A stretch of DNA of 64,000 nucleotides from Alternaria dauci (GCF_042100115.1 NC_091279.1:1240001-1304000), one strand, 5' to 3'. Positions 1 to 11,518 are shown, numbered from the stretch's first letter. The notes: a model not told the origin generated them from the sequence alone. Made by a program: numbers and translations.

Positions 1-1359
1 TACCGCCTTCACGAGCCAAGTAAAAGCGCATAACATCCGGTCCAAACCGGTCAAGGGCGTGGAATGGATCGACGACTGTTCCAGTTGACTTGGACATCTT
101 GGACCCACCAAGTGTCAAGTGCGCGTGAGCCAGAATCTTCTTAGGTAGGGGAAGTCCAAGTGCCATAAGGAAGGCTGGCCAGTAAATGCAGTGGAAGCGA
201 ACGATGTCTTTACCAATAACATGGCAATCTGCGGGCCAGCCTCCAGCTTGTTCACGGCCCGGTGTCCATGGGTATCCTGCCTTGGTCGCATAGTTCATGA
301 GCGCGTCAAGCCATACGTAAATGGTTTGTGAGTCGTCTCCGGGAACTCGAATACCCCATGTGAGTCGTTCATATGGTCGGGATATAGACAAGTCCTCCAA
401 CCCCGATTCAACGGCCTGCACAACCTCCTTCATGCGATGTTCTGGTGTTATCCACCCGGGATTATTCCTGTAAAACTCCAGCAGTTTGTCCTGGAATGCC
501 GAGAGCCGGAAATGGTAGTTGATCTCCGAAGACCATTCGACTTCGCTGCCCGTTTCGATGGATGTCTGCAGGCTGGTCAGCTCAGACGACTACAGTTGAC
601 TAGCTAGCTCATACCATAATTTTCCTCCCCGTCGGTGGATCCAGGTATAGTTGTACAGCTGATTGTGGGTAGAAGCATTCGTCAGTGACTGAGTACCACC
701 CCTCATGCTTCTGCTCGTATATGAGACCCTTCTCTTGCAATAGGTACTATCCGCCATCAGTTACCATGACTCTCTACCGACTACTCTGAAGTCTCGTACC
801 CATGCATACTCGACAGCTTCCTTGTGTTCTCTATCCGTCGTCCGGACGAAATAGTCGTTCGCGATCTCGGCTTTCCGTGCAAGTTCCTTGTCCAGGTAAG
901 CAACAATGGTGTAGGCCCGCTATGCGTTTGTGCGTACTCTGAAAATCTCAGCGCCTTTATCGCAAAACAGTTTCGGGTCAATGCCAGCTTTGGCAGCTGC
1001 TCGTTGGACCTACTGTAGCATTAGTGCAATACCATTACACTGTTGGGCAAAGCTACCTTCAGGCCATGTTCATCCGTCCCAGTGCATAGCAGTGCTTTCT
1101 CTCCTTTGAGCTCGTGCCACCGCTTGGTGACGTCCGCGAGGACCATGGAATATAAGTGGCCGACATGGGGGGCTGCATTGACGTAGAATATCGGTGTGGT
1201 GATATAGTAGGGCTTCTCGGACGTCTGAGTGGTGATATGTCGTCGACCGCAGCCGCTACGATTATGGCAAGACGACCAAGCCCATGGTGATCGTCTCGAG
1301 AAGTTCGAAAGCGCTCTTCTGAATGCAGGCGCCGTTGAATTGGCTATTCTAGGATGCAT
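1..1359 (-). CDS. MSM1: Mitochondrial methionyl-tRNA synthetase, 5' part (partial)
   Basis: Class I aminoacyl-tRNA synthetase charging mitochondrial tRNA-Met. The reading runs leftward off the window edge, so the C-terminus is missing. My exons are 1057-1359, 938-1009, 800-886, 615-746 and 1-565; all junctions are phase 0 and give about 386 residues. The first ~45 residues are Arg/Ser-rich and read as a mitochondrial targeting peptide. Next comes the family N-terminus [21 protein letters not shown], which contains the HIGH-type motif (HVGH). The last exon carries [16 protein letters not shown], the KMSKS loop, close to the window edge. The presequence and family resemblance point to the mitochondrial rather than the cytosolic enzyme. 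Four introns fall within 800 bp, and the acceptor of exon 3 is the less usual AAG. No stop or frameshift remains after splicing, so the gene looks intact. Identity is secure; the exon 3 acceptor is my least certain boundary. Confidence 0.93.
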
Positions 1360-2904
1360 ACTTTCATGGGCGTCTTACATTGATTCGCGACAATTCCCCG
1401 CGCCAAAAGTTGGCGCGAGGCCACGTGTGGCGCTAGCTTAATCAGCCGGCCGTCTAAGCACCTGGGCTGGGCAAGATCTCGCTACATCATGCTACTCCAT
1501 CACCTTTACGTTGACGTCGCGAGCAGTGGCCGTCGAGAGAACAGCTCTCAAACAGTCTGCGCTCGCTCATTACAATGTAGAAGACACCATGGTGACGATT
1601 CTCTCAAGAGAGACTCATCTTGCAAGTGGACGGGCTTCTTAGGCATGGGAAAGAGCTCAGCGTCGTCGGCGGTAGCTTCAGCGCAAGCACATCTGTCATA
1701 TTCACAGCCCAGCAGACATGCATAATCCGTGATCCGAGATCCGAGAACCCGGAACCCAGCACGCGGCATCCAGTAAGGAGTATGTATGTACGGGCCTCTT
1801 TCCAACAATGCACATCGTGTTCGACGGTGGTAAATGCATCCTGCGCGGAAGCAACAGGCAGCCTGCCACCTTCCCAGAAGTATCGGCCTACCCTCCCCAA
1901 GCCGACAACTGGAGGGAGTTGACAGGCTAACATTTCATTCTCAGAAGTGGTCCATTTGGCCCTTTCGCAAAACCGCTCGCTGTGTTGTCCTACAACATAA
2001 CGCCGATAGAGTCCCATCTTGCAGATCATATACTGGGAAAGAGTTGATTTCATCAATGGGCGCAAAACCTGACCCTTCCTATTACGACGATAGCAACCTT
2101 GATGTGCGCTTATGTGCGTCATACTGCTCACCCATACCTCTATGGGCGGCTCGTCTGCATGCGAGCCACTGGAACATTCGCCAATACCTCAGCTTTGAGT
2201 CCTCTACTAGCTTACCTTGCAAACGGTATTGCTCACTCCAATAACCTGCTCACTCCAGACGGGTGACGCATCATCACTCTGAGGCCGAGCGCACGTAATC
2301 CACGCCAAGCCTCCGATTTCTATTGAGGCTATTCAAACCCAAAAGAGGCAATCTCAACACCAGGCCCCCATCCTGACGCCCTCTATCAACAGCAAAGCAA
2401 TCCCTTGTTCGGTTTTTTGTCAAGAAAATGTATGTGCTTTGTATTCCAGGCGTTGTGCCATCCGGTATGGGAGGCTAGAGGTCTTCTAGGCGCGAGGTAT
2501 CGGTGAACTACTGAGCCTTTGATGGTCTGGACGAGCTCGTTTGCGTTGTAAAGCCTTGGTATTGGTCTTGACCTACTTCTGTTCAGAGTGATCCCTTGAC
2601 AAATTCGCATTCACCTGAGTATCCACTACGCTGTTGGACGACACCCATTGACCTTTACTCCACAAGTCTATTGAGCAATGAAGTGGTCTATTCATGCAGT
2701 TCGGAATCAGTAGAGAAGCGAAACGCCTCCACTAGATGCCTTTGTATGTCTATGTCATTCGTGTTTAAATACTCCTCTTCTTCCGCACTAATGTCTTTCG
2801 TCACCGACTACAACTTTAAGGACCGCTATCAATCATTTGGTCAATAGTCGATCTGCCCCGACCTCCACCATTCATTGCTATCCACGATTGTATAATCCGA
2901 CACC
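1360..2904. other. Intergenic region between MSM1 and the pheromone-like gene
   Basis: These 1.5 kb contain only short overlapping open frames on both strands, with no recognisable protein, signal peptide or splice-joined exon set. The right end is presumably the promoter and leader of the pheromone-like gene. I see no tRNA or repeat beyond a short local duplication near 1730-1750 (GATCCGAGA twice). Confidence 0.6.
2764..2771 (+). promoter_or_regulatory. TATA-like element upstream of the pheromone-like gene
   Basis: TTTAAATA lies about 135 bp before the ATG at 2905 and is followed by a CT-rich stretch, as is common in strongly transcribed fungal promoters. This rests on position and composition only. 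Confidence 0.3.
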
Positions 2905-3183
2905 ATGAGACTCAACGCCATCATCGCCTCCGCCATTCTCGCTGCCACCGTTTCCGGTGCCGCTCTACCAGTACCTGTTGCTGACGCTGCTCCCGCCACT
3001 ATCAACAGGCGTGAGGCTGAAGCTGAAGCTGAAGCTGGGTGGCAACTTCCGGGTCGTCCTTATGGTCTACCTATCGGCGGCAAGCGTGAAGCAGCTCCCG
3101 AAGCTGAAGCCAAGGCTGGTTGGAAACTTGAAAGCCGTCCTTATGGTCTACCTATCGAAAGGCGTGAGGTTGATGAGGAGTAA
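2905..3183 (+). CDS. Alpha-factor-like mating pheromone precursor
   Basis: A 92-residue intronless precursor. Residues 1-19 form a typical signal peptide (charged MR, hydrophobic core, small residues at the cut). A short pro-region ends at a dibasic Arg35-Arg36. Residues 37-44 are four Glu-Ala dipeptides, as in the Ste13-trimmed spacer of yeast alpha-factor. Peptide copy 1 follows, GWQLPGRPYGLPI (45-57), then Gly-Gly and a Lys60-Arg61 Kex2 site. A second spacer, EAAPEAEAKA, precedes copy 2, GWKLESRPYGLPI (72-84), which ends at Arg86-Arg87 and an acidic tail. The Trp, the PGRP core and the Kex2/Ste13 layout parallel yeast alpha-factor (WHWLQLKPGQPMY), so the product is inferred to be secreted and read by a Ste2-type receptor. 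Secretion and processing sites are seen directly; the pheromone role is inference. A Kex2-processed peptide of another function is the main alternative. I leave the symbol blank because names differ between species (ppg1, mfa). Confidence 0.82.
   Translation: MRLNAIIASAILAATVSGAALPVPVADAAPATINRREAEAEAEAGWQLPGRPYGLPIGGKREAAPEAEAKAGWKLESRPYGLPIERREVDEE
3055..3157 (+). repeat. Internal duplication encoding the two peptide copies
   Basis: An identical 22-bp stretch occurs at 3055-3076 and 3136-3157 and encodes the shared RPYGLPI core. The flanking spacer and N-terminal peptide codons have diverged, so this looks like an old tandem duplication of the peptide unit. Confidence 0.85.
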
Positions 3184-5508
3184 ACTTCTCAGTTAACGGT
3201 ACCTCACCTAGCGCCCATACAGACCACAACGACAATCAGTTCTATTACATCGATGAGACCATCTCATTATTTCACTTCAGAACACTCGACGCACACTTGA
3301 TCATTCGCAAGCCACATACACGCATTTCTACACTTGCGATTCGGTCATCAACTACTACGCGACGAGCCTCGTACAGTTATCTCCAATGCTCTACACAATG
3401 TTGTCTCTACTACAAGCATGTCTCAGTATTGGAACACAGACAGAGCGTGACCGGTTTCTCGCCTCTTGGGTTACATTTCCTGTATCGAACTATATGTACC
3501 CACCCTAGGAGGACAGCTGGTCTATTTTTGAATTCCTACTATATAAAATCGATCGAACGATATCGCACTGTTCAGTTATATCGCTAGTCCCATTAATTTA
3601 ATCACGATTTTATTTGACAAAAAATACTTCCACGCTGCTTTCGTACACCTCCTACCACTACTGCTGTAATACATATTTCGTATTCCTCGAGAGCACTGCT
3701 AGTAATTATGCTCCTATTATCGATCGACACGGGGGCATTTTTTCAGTTTAACGGCACATTTTACCCTCAAAAAGAGATTGCTAGGTTGTTCTATTGCAAC
3801 TGCTATTCGTCTGCCACCTCATCCCCAGCTAACCATCAGTCATTTTCCTCTCAAAAAGTAGTCAACAAGCGTTACTATCGTGACGACATCGATTCCCACG
3901 CCCATGGACCATCAATTCAGTCCCATCTATCAGTTTACATTCATGTCACGATTCACAGGCGATTTTGACAGCTGTCGGTACGATGTTGCCCCGCAACATA
4001 CATCGTCGTGGTGAAGGAAGTGCACCTATGTAGGTAGCCTAGTTCATTCATATGTCCGTGATCACCCAGACTCTCCAAGTGAGAGGTCACGGTATCAAAG
4101 TAATGGGCCCCAGGGATGGAACTGTGCGACAATGATGCAGAAGACAGGATTTGTACTATCAAACTTTCAGGTTAGTACGCGAATCGGAGACTGCGCGATA
4201 TGACTAGACCTCTAATTTGCTGACAGATGACTCGAGAGTAATACAAGCTTGGATGAGAATTCGAAGCTGAAGATTGTCTTGAGTTAGTCTACGACTTCAT
4301 TTGCAATCATCAATTTTTCATTTAGCTTCTAATATGTTGGTACGTTGGTGTGTCGCATATCTGCTCCTGGTAACTTCAAAGAGAAGCGCATGATGCCACA
4401 CAAATACATACTAGAGTTTCGAAGACCGAAAAAGACCCAGACTATTGTACCACCGATCCTCCATGCCTTCGGTAACGACTGTTTACCACTGGAACATTGC
4501 AATATCGAACGTCTGTCACATTCACAACTTAACCACCTTGGGAAACAAAAACCTATCTAGTGCATTTCATAGAACACCCTCTTGGAGGATACTTTTTATT
4601 ACCCCCATCGTGTTTTTTGCTTAGCATATCACATATTGGATATCGTTTCGAGGGAGGGTGACGGCTGTTCATGCGGGAAATCATGCGAACGGATCATGCG
4701 TGACATGTACTTTAGGCCTTAAGACGTGTGTTAGTAATAACCTGATTTTGAATGTGAATCCAGAGTAATAGTGGATAATTAATCGTTATTTATGGGCATA
4801 TTGACGGAGATTATGGTTGACGTGTTTAGGGGCGACGTGGTTTTGTGATGGGGCTGCGTCGGCCGGGAGTGTACAACGCACACCGCCGGCTGGCCCCCGA
4901 GTGTCACATCGGAAACCGAGTGTTTCGAACTGACCGGGAAGCGCAAACGTTTCGGAGAGCGGTGATGAATTGTTAGCCTTACGTGGACACAGAAGGGGTA
5001 TATCGTATAATGTTCATCGTATTCATGGATAGTGCCATAGTTTTCCTCCACCTTTCCGCCCCACTCCTACACCCATCTCGCTCGACCTCGACGTAACGAC
5101 AGCTTTTGATCAACAACATAATACCACCCTAGTCAATAAATGATTGTTGCAAGACTCTCAGGTTCGAGCACATAACAATGCAAAACCTCAAACATTACCA
5201 AGTCCAAGCCAAAAATAGCCAACAACGTTCCATGCCTTGCGGCCTCGTTCACCGTTCCAAGTCTTTAGATGTATGTAGTAATAAAAATAAACGTATGCTA
5301 TCTCCAAAAGATTAGGAGAAGACATCAAGAACAGTAACATGCGGCGTGTAGCAAACAGTGTCAACAGAAAGGGTATAATAGCGGGTCATGATCGAACTGA
5401 GGAAGAGGAGATTGCGCAAAATCAGTAAAGGACAGATAAAACGCTCGCTTGCTAGACAAAAAGAGACACAAAAGAAAAGAAAAGACGAGGTACACCTTGC
5501 TGTGGCGA
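3184..5508. other. Intergenic region, AT-richer than its surroundings
   Basis: Holds the 3' flank of the pheromone-like gene and of the convergent SAM-PH gene. All open frames are under 120 codons, and none has a recognisable domain or a convincing spliced continuation. No tRNA fold or transposon remnant was seen. Confidence 0.6.
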
Positions 5509-8028
5509 TCACATATTGGCGCCGTTGACGTTGACTTCGTAGCCGTCGCTCTTAGCCTTCAAGGCCTTGGCCAACATGAGCTCGCGCATCCAGTCGATCC
5601 TCTGGTCTTTGGTGGTCACGGCAAAGTGTTGCACCTTGCCGTTCGGCATAACCTTCTTGACATCGCCCTTTCCAGGCGCGGCAGGTACAAGCTGAAACTC
5701 GAACGCAGGAGTGGAAGCGGAAGTCTTCTCCTTGTGATGACCCGAAGAGAGTTTCAGAGCCTTGAACTTGGCAGAGAGCTTGTTGGAAGCGAGCGATGAG
5801 CATGCTATGGCATAATCATCCACATCAATAGTCTGTAACGCGGAGGATGATGGTAGCTCGTTAGGGTGCATAGCCAGCATTGTGCCCTGGAGGCGGAAGT
5901 GGTGGTCTTGCCATTCGTGACGCAGAAGCTTGGTACGTCGCTTCTTCATCCAGCCGTGGTGGTTCACACCCTTGTACACGAAGCCTCCCTTGTGCAGGGG
6001 CGCAACAGTGTCGCCAGCTTCGCTGTCGAACGGCTTAGTAGCTTTGAGTGGCGACGAGCTAGCGCTGTCACTAGTGCTGACGGAGTCGTCGAAGATGGTC
6101 TCCCGCAGGGTGTCGTCGTCTGAATGAGCCGTTGGGCTGAACACGCGGTCTTCAGCAAGCACCGGCATAGGCAACGAAGGGCGTCGGCGGTCATGACGCG
6201 ATCCAGCCCTTTGGATTTGGGGTTGGTATTGCATGTTCGGAGGCACGGACTGGCTTGTGTCACGACTAAGTGGCTCGGGTTGCACAGCAGTCACAGGGAC
6301 GTCCATCTCGGAGAACGGCGTACCGAACCGGTAGACGCCACCCGGTGATGCTGTCCTACATGGCGAGAAAGCGGTGTCGGGAGCGAGGTACTGGTGTGTT
6401 GGGATTCCATTGCGTGGGTTACCAACGGGCTGGGCGGACATTGAACGTGCTGGGGGAATTGTCAATTTGGGAAGGCTCTTGAGGTTCGAGTGGGGAGCTG
6501 GCATAAACTCTGGTGGATGCAGAGCTGGAGTTGAAGGTGTCTGACTGAAAGGATCGAAAGACTTTGTGGTATGCGCCGATGTAGATGCGGAAAAGGCTGA
6601 AACCTGCGGGTAGTGCTGTTGCTGTGGTATCACCAGGAAAGGACGAGGTGGGTATGATTCTGTAGGTGGGGTTGGAGGAGCCTCGATTGGCGTAGCGCTG
6701 ACAAAGGGCTGCTGTTGACCCTGTAGGGTAAGGAATTGTCGCACGTTGTCTTGCGGGTCGCGTTGCTCGAACTTTTGTAAGTCTTGGAGAGTAAAGTCAG
6801 GTAGCTGGCCAGGCCCCAACACATCGGATGATGCTACCACGGACGGTACCACAACCGAAGGAGTAGCTTCTGAGTTAGGGCGGTGAACATTCTCAACAGC
6901 GTGCGATGCCGTCTGAGGGTTGCCCGGGTCGCCAGCAATGAAGATATGACCACCCTTCTCGGGAGAAATCGGAAAGCCGTGTTCCTGCTGAAGTCTGGCA
7001 AGCTGCCTCTGTTGCTTTCTCCATTTAGCGCATCGCTCACCCTTTGCGCATACGTGCGGCTTAGGCAGCAGTTGTTCGATCGCTACGATGGAGACGGAAT
7101 GCGCAGGAGTGATGACATCGTCTGTCAAATGACGCCCTCGCGACTTGTCGCGTCGACTAGCCTTTCGGCCCTTGCTCTTGGACCTGTTCCTTGCCTCTGT
7201 ACATGGCCGCTCAATATCCTCGAACGGAGTTGGAATGGCTGCTGGAGCAGTTGGCGACATCAGGCCGTCCGCGGTGCGCAGCGAGTCGATCTGGTTCCAC
7301 AATTGATGTCTCTTGCCGAAGGACTGGATTTCCAACTCCTTTAGATCGTCGAATTGCAAATCTAGCAAAACGGCACCTGAGATGTCGTGCTGGATGAACT
7401 TGTCAATTACGTCGTCTTCGAAGCCGTTTTGATACATCCAGGTAGCTACGTCTTTGGAAGTCCAGGCACGCACTTCAGCATTGTCCAAGTGGGCAACGGC
7501 TAGAGCGATGTTGTTGTACTCTCTTTGAGGGACAATGGTTTCTGGAGTAGCTTCTCGGAACGAGGTTGGATGACGGAGTGGAGTTTCTTTTGGCAGTAAA
7601 GGCGACATTTGCATTACTTGGACGTCGTCGTGTAGAAAGTCGTTGGATGATACAGAAGCACGGAAGAGGTGTGGCCCTTTAGGACCCTCTACTGACTTTC
7701 GCTCCGGCCAATAGGCAAACTGTGGCCGTACCTCTTCCCCAGGAGTCTGTACTTCCTCGAACGTCGATATTGTTGTTTGACTTCGCCTGTTGTCGCTCTG
7801 TGTGGGGTTAGTGCCGCATATGCGGTCGGGCCAGGGAAAACATACGGACGAGCCACTGAACTCCTCGAATTCGCTAGAATCATCTTCGATGTCTGTATAC
7901 GCGACACTGATATGAGAAAGTGGACGTTCTAGCGATGACCGGACCGTTAGAGCGCTGGAAAAGAACGACTGCGCCTTTCCTCGTTCGAACATTTCCACGC
8001 CCGGCTCCAGCGGGGTGATGGGTGTCAT
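5509..8028 (-). CDS. SAM and PH domain protein (Boi-like polarity factor)
   Basis: An 839-residue single-exon protein. Residues ~188-251 form a sterile alpha motif domain (WTSKDVATWMYQNGF at its start, IQSFGKRHQLWNQI near its end). Residues ~681-825 form a pleckstrin homology domain, including GWMKKRRTK, HHFRLQGTMLAM and a closing IDWMREL helix. The middle is Pro/Ser/Gln-rich and disordered, with a short conserved element around CAKGERCAKWRKQQRQ. The pairing recalls yeast Boi1/Boi2, which act at sites of polarised growth and bind Cdc42 and lipids. The Boi N-terminal SH3 domain is absent here, so I do not use that name. The inferred site of action is the cortical plasma membrane. The start is the first ATG of a long open frame. 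It is transcribed divergently from the zinc-cluster regulator 3.5 kb away. Confidence 0.9.
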   Translation of the reverse strand: MTPITPLEPGVEMFERGKAQSFFSSALTVRSSLERPLSHISVAYTDIEDDSSEFEEFSGSSVCFPWPDRICGTNPTQSDNRRSQTTISTFEEVQTPGEEVRPQFAYWPERKSVEGPKGPHLFRASVSSNDFLHDDVQVMQMSPLLPKETPLRHPTSFREATPETIVPQREYNNIALAVAHLDNAEVRAWTSKDVATWMYQNGFEDDVIDKFIQHDISGAVLLDLQFDDLKELEIQSFGKRHQLWNQIDSLRTADGLMSPTAPAAIPTPFEDIERPCTEARNRSKSKGRKASRRDKSRGRHLTDDVITPAHSVSIVAIEQLLPKPHVCAKGERCAKWRKQQRQLARLQQEHGFPISPEKGGHIFIAGDPGNPQTASHAVENVHRPNSEATPSVVVPSVVASSDVLGPGQLPDFTLQDLQKFEQRDPQDNVRQFLTLQGQQQPFVSATPIEAPPTPPTESYPPRPFLVIPQQQHYPQVSAFSASTSAHTTKSFDPFSQTPSTPALHPPEFMPAPHSNLKSLPKLTIPPARSMSAQPVGNPRNGIPTHQYLAPDTAFSPCRTASPGGVYRFGTPFSEMDVPVTAVQPEPLSRDTSQSVPPNMQYQPQIQRAGSRHDRRRPSLPMPVLAEDRVFSPTAHSDDDTLRETIFDDSVSTSDSASSSPLKATKPFDSEAGDTVAPLHKGGFVYKGVNHHGWMKKRRTKLLRHEWQDHHFRLQGTMLAMHPNELPSSSALQTIDVDDYAIACSSLASNKLSAKFKALKLSSGHHKEKTSASTPAFEFQLVPAAPGKGDVKKVMPNGKVQHFAVTTKDQRIDWMRELMLAKALKAKSDGYEVNVNGANM

Positions 8029-11000
8029 GGCCTGCTGATGGAGATGTTAAAATCGCGTGTGGAGCGAGGCGTGAAGTTTATCTTACCATGATCACGGGTT
8101 TGCAGTGTGGACGCTCTGTAGTCGGGAATACGGTTGTTCGGAAGACTGCTAACAACTATTCCGAGCGAATGTCGCGAGCATGGCACACACACGGTAACAG
8201 CACAACGATCGAAAACGGAGAAAGGGACCCTTCGGGTGGAGAGCGCTTGAGAGTCTTTTGTAGAGGCTGCTTGGGCGCCGTTGACGGTGGGGGTATGTGG
8301 TTCGAGGGTATCACATTGGAGCTTGCTGCACGAGACAGCGCATGCCTGCTTAAGCCGGCCACTGAGGCATTGGGGCTGTCGAGAGACACCGCTCTTCGGC
8401 CAATGTGAATCCGGGCCTTTCCCGCCCGCATGCTGGTCGCGGTTTAGGCTGGCGCTTAGACTCGAGCGTTGAGAGGGCGTGAGAGGGCGCCCATTCGCTC
8501 GAGTGCAGATTGGCTTGCGGGCTAATTGTGCTCGATGGGGACACTTAAATGCCATTAATATCTCGCTGCTGCTGCAGCGCAGGCCAGACGCATGAAAAGG
8601 CCAGGGTCGCCGCGGGTCCACTCAGGATCAGGGTCGACGGCAGCGGATCGTGTGGCCGCTTGTCGAGGGCAGATGCGACGAAGATCTGAGCTGGCCATGC
8701 CGTGCACGCGTGCTGTTGGCCGCTTCGTTGTTCCTGCGCCGCCCCAGAGTACGTACCTCGGGGCTACTTTCCTCCAGTCGCATCGCCAGCGCCACCATGG
8801 CCACGGTCAAGTGACGGGTGCAATGGCCCCTCGAGTGACCTGTCGACCTCGCTGTGCTGTGTCGGTGAAGCTTCGGTTCGGGGCGTTCCAAGGCTGTGGC
8901 TGGTTGAGGTCACTAACCGACAGCCTCATCAGCGATATGCAGCAAGCGATATTGGCACAAACATATCACATGCGGTTGCGTTCCGTGCTCGACGGCTGCG
9001 TGCAGCCCGGCAAGCCACCGACGACTCGCGCACGCCGGGCCTTGTCGTCATCGCTATAATCGCGGATCCGAAGCTTTCATGCTCGCCGGACCTACCTCGA
9101 TGTCTTTTGCCTTGTCGTGCGACCTGGGCTGGCTGGCACAAATTCCGATAGCGGGCACCGTCTTGACTCATTTCACAAGCGTCCCACCGGCTCTCTGCTA
9201 CCGTTGTGATGCCATGGCAGACCGCTGCTCCGACCGTTGCATACTACCCATCTAGCCCACCGACGGCTCTCTCTCGTGACGGCTCGCCATGGGACCCTCA
9301 TCAACATGCCGACCAACGGTCGCTCAGAAAGCTCCTACACCACGAGCCCGTGACCGCAAAGTCCTGCGGCCAGCCGCGTCTTTTGTCTCTTGTGTGTCCC
9401 ATCATTACGATGGTCTCGCGGAAGCGTGGTTGTGCAAAGCGAATCAGCGTGCGAAGACGGCTTCCCACGACCGGACTACTAGACCGCAACTTGTGCAAGC
9501 ATGGTCCCGAGCAACTTGAACAAACCGCGCCAAGCTGAACAGAATTTCCGTTTCTTGTGCTACACGCTGCATAGTTCGTGAAATTCCAGCAGGACGGCAA
9601 CCGGTCCACATTTGCATGCATTACGAAGAGTCACACTGCTCTGGTGAGCTTCTGGCTTTTTTTCAAAGTTCTGCCTATGGCGCGGAAGATTTGTTTAGTT
9701 TACTATTCACTGCGGTTCCAAGTAAAGACCAGGAAGCGAGCGTAGAGGTTGTTGAGTCGTGTCCATTAGCCAGATCCGTCGTCTCAATCTATCTCGCTCC
9801 ATCCACCACCTTGAGCGTCCAACAGGATGCACACATACATGGCAGCATCATTTCCAAATACCGGGGAAGAAAAGCGGCTTGTAGCGGGAACATGGCCATG
9901 AGGCATGAATCCGCATTGTCAGGTGAGCCATCCTGCGAAGCCCTGGCATCCGAGGAGGTACCTGGTTACTCGAGGGCCATTCGTGGACTACCAAGTATTG
10001 ATTGCAATTGTCGGTAACCAATCGTGTGTGTTGCAGACGGTATCACATCCCGAAAGGGCCTCGGTTCACATTTCGTGCAGGCATGCAGTACGCCCACTAA
10101 TTATGGGCATTTGCTCGACGTTGAGGAAACAATTAAGGGCCTATGTTTAGCACCGGCCCTTCCCTGTTGCCCACCGAGCTCTCCGAGCCGGTGGCTTGCC
10201 CCGCAGTGTAAGCTAGCACGCTGCATGTTGTCATTGGGCACAAGGACTCGCTAGGAAAAGCTTGTCCTGCAAATTCCAACCCCATTGATATGCACAAGCG
10301 ACTTGATTCGCGTGGGAGTGCATGCTGACTGGATGCCACAGCCTGTCGTGCTGTGCCAACTCGCCGCGTTACTCGAAGGCTCACCCACTCGACTTGCCCC
10401 CTCCCGCGTAGCTCGGGAAAACACCATCAACCGACCTGCCGTGTTTGGTCGACAATGCGGTCTACGTTTTCGTTCGCGTAGCTACTAGCTGGTCAAGTCC
10501 CGCTGTGGAAATGATCGCGACAGTGTGGACGCGAATTGGGCCGCCTCGAGCCTGCGTGACCCCATCCTCAGTGCCCGAACGTTCTGGCTCAATGTAGCAC
10601 AAGCGAATAGACGTGAACAACAGCCGCATCGCGCGGTACCACGAGTCACTGTACATTCCTCGGGGTCGACACGAGGATAGGTACCGACACACGACGTATA
10701 CGGGCCTTGCAGATGCCATGCTATCATGTGCGTACAGACTTGGCACGCTGCAGTCCGGATCTGCGCATCTGCACAAGGCCACCAACAACGTCCGGGCCGG
10801 CCACTTATCGCAACCGCTGCATGTGTTTCCTAGGTCCTTTCTGGATGCAGCTCGATAGTGCCCCGCAAGGAGGTTGGGTCAAGAGGGGGATCAAGGCACA
10901 CGGCCCCAGTCAGCGAAAACTCTCAAGGCGACATGGTCCTATGCTGCCAGTACTAAATGGGTCATTTAACTTGCCAAAGTCGTTGCGGGGACCAGTAAGC

Positions 11001-11518
11001 CGATCGATAGCCGTGGAGAGATGCGCGCTAAGCACTGCAAGTTGAGCTTAGCGCGGCGGGTAAGAGAGCCCCAAAATAGCAAGGAGCACAGAATGACCCC
11101 AAATGTCGACATCGGGCTGCACGCCAGAGACTAGTCGTCCAATCAACAGGCCGTGTCGACATGCTGCACGGCGTTCGCATCTCCCTCCCGTTGGACGACC
11201 ACCTGGCCAGATAGCAGCGTCTCCAAGAATAGATTCAGCAATATTTGTGAACAAATCTGCCGTTCGTGGTAGATATAAGGTACTTGTCTCTCACTAATAC
11301 ATCTCCACGCAACAGGTAGACCGCATAATTTGGTTCCGCTCCTTCCTTCACCTCAAGCCCGCTGGTCAGGCTTTGAATACCCATCTTTAATTACGAGCAG
11401 CCCGGTCGAGCCCTGCCATCCTGTCCCTTACGAATCGTCCCGTCGCGCGTTAGTCGTTATTGTCGCATTGTTTACTGGCTTTCCTCATATACCACCGCTC
11501 TGGGTACATCAAGCGTCC
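8029..11518. other. Long divergent intergenic region upstream of the Pro1-like regulator
   Basis: 3.5 kb separates the divergent SAM-PH and zinc-cluster genes. It is GC-rich and unusually open in several frames (up to about 200 codons). None of these frames has fungal codon texture, domains or a coherent start, and they overlap on both strands. I read it as a long regulatory region with the leader of the regulator at its right end. A non-coding RNA cannot be excluded. Confidence 0.5.

Noticed and set aside
8287..8305. Another B-box-like string, GTGGTTCGAGGGT
   Set aside because: No acceptor stem or A-box at the expected distance.
8025..8621. 198-codon minus-strand open frame upstream of the SAM-PH gene
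   Set aside because: No ATG in suitable context, overlaps competing frames on the other strand, and no recognisable features.
9616..10017. 133-codon plus-strand open frame beginning with ATG
   Set aside because: Not unusual by length for this GC content; no signal peptide, domain or codon texture like the neighbouring real genes.
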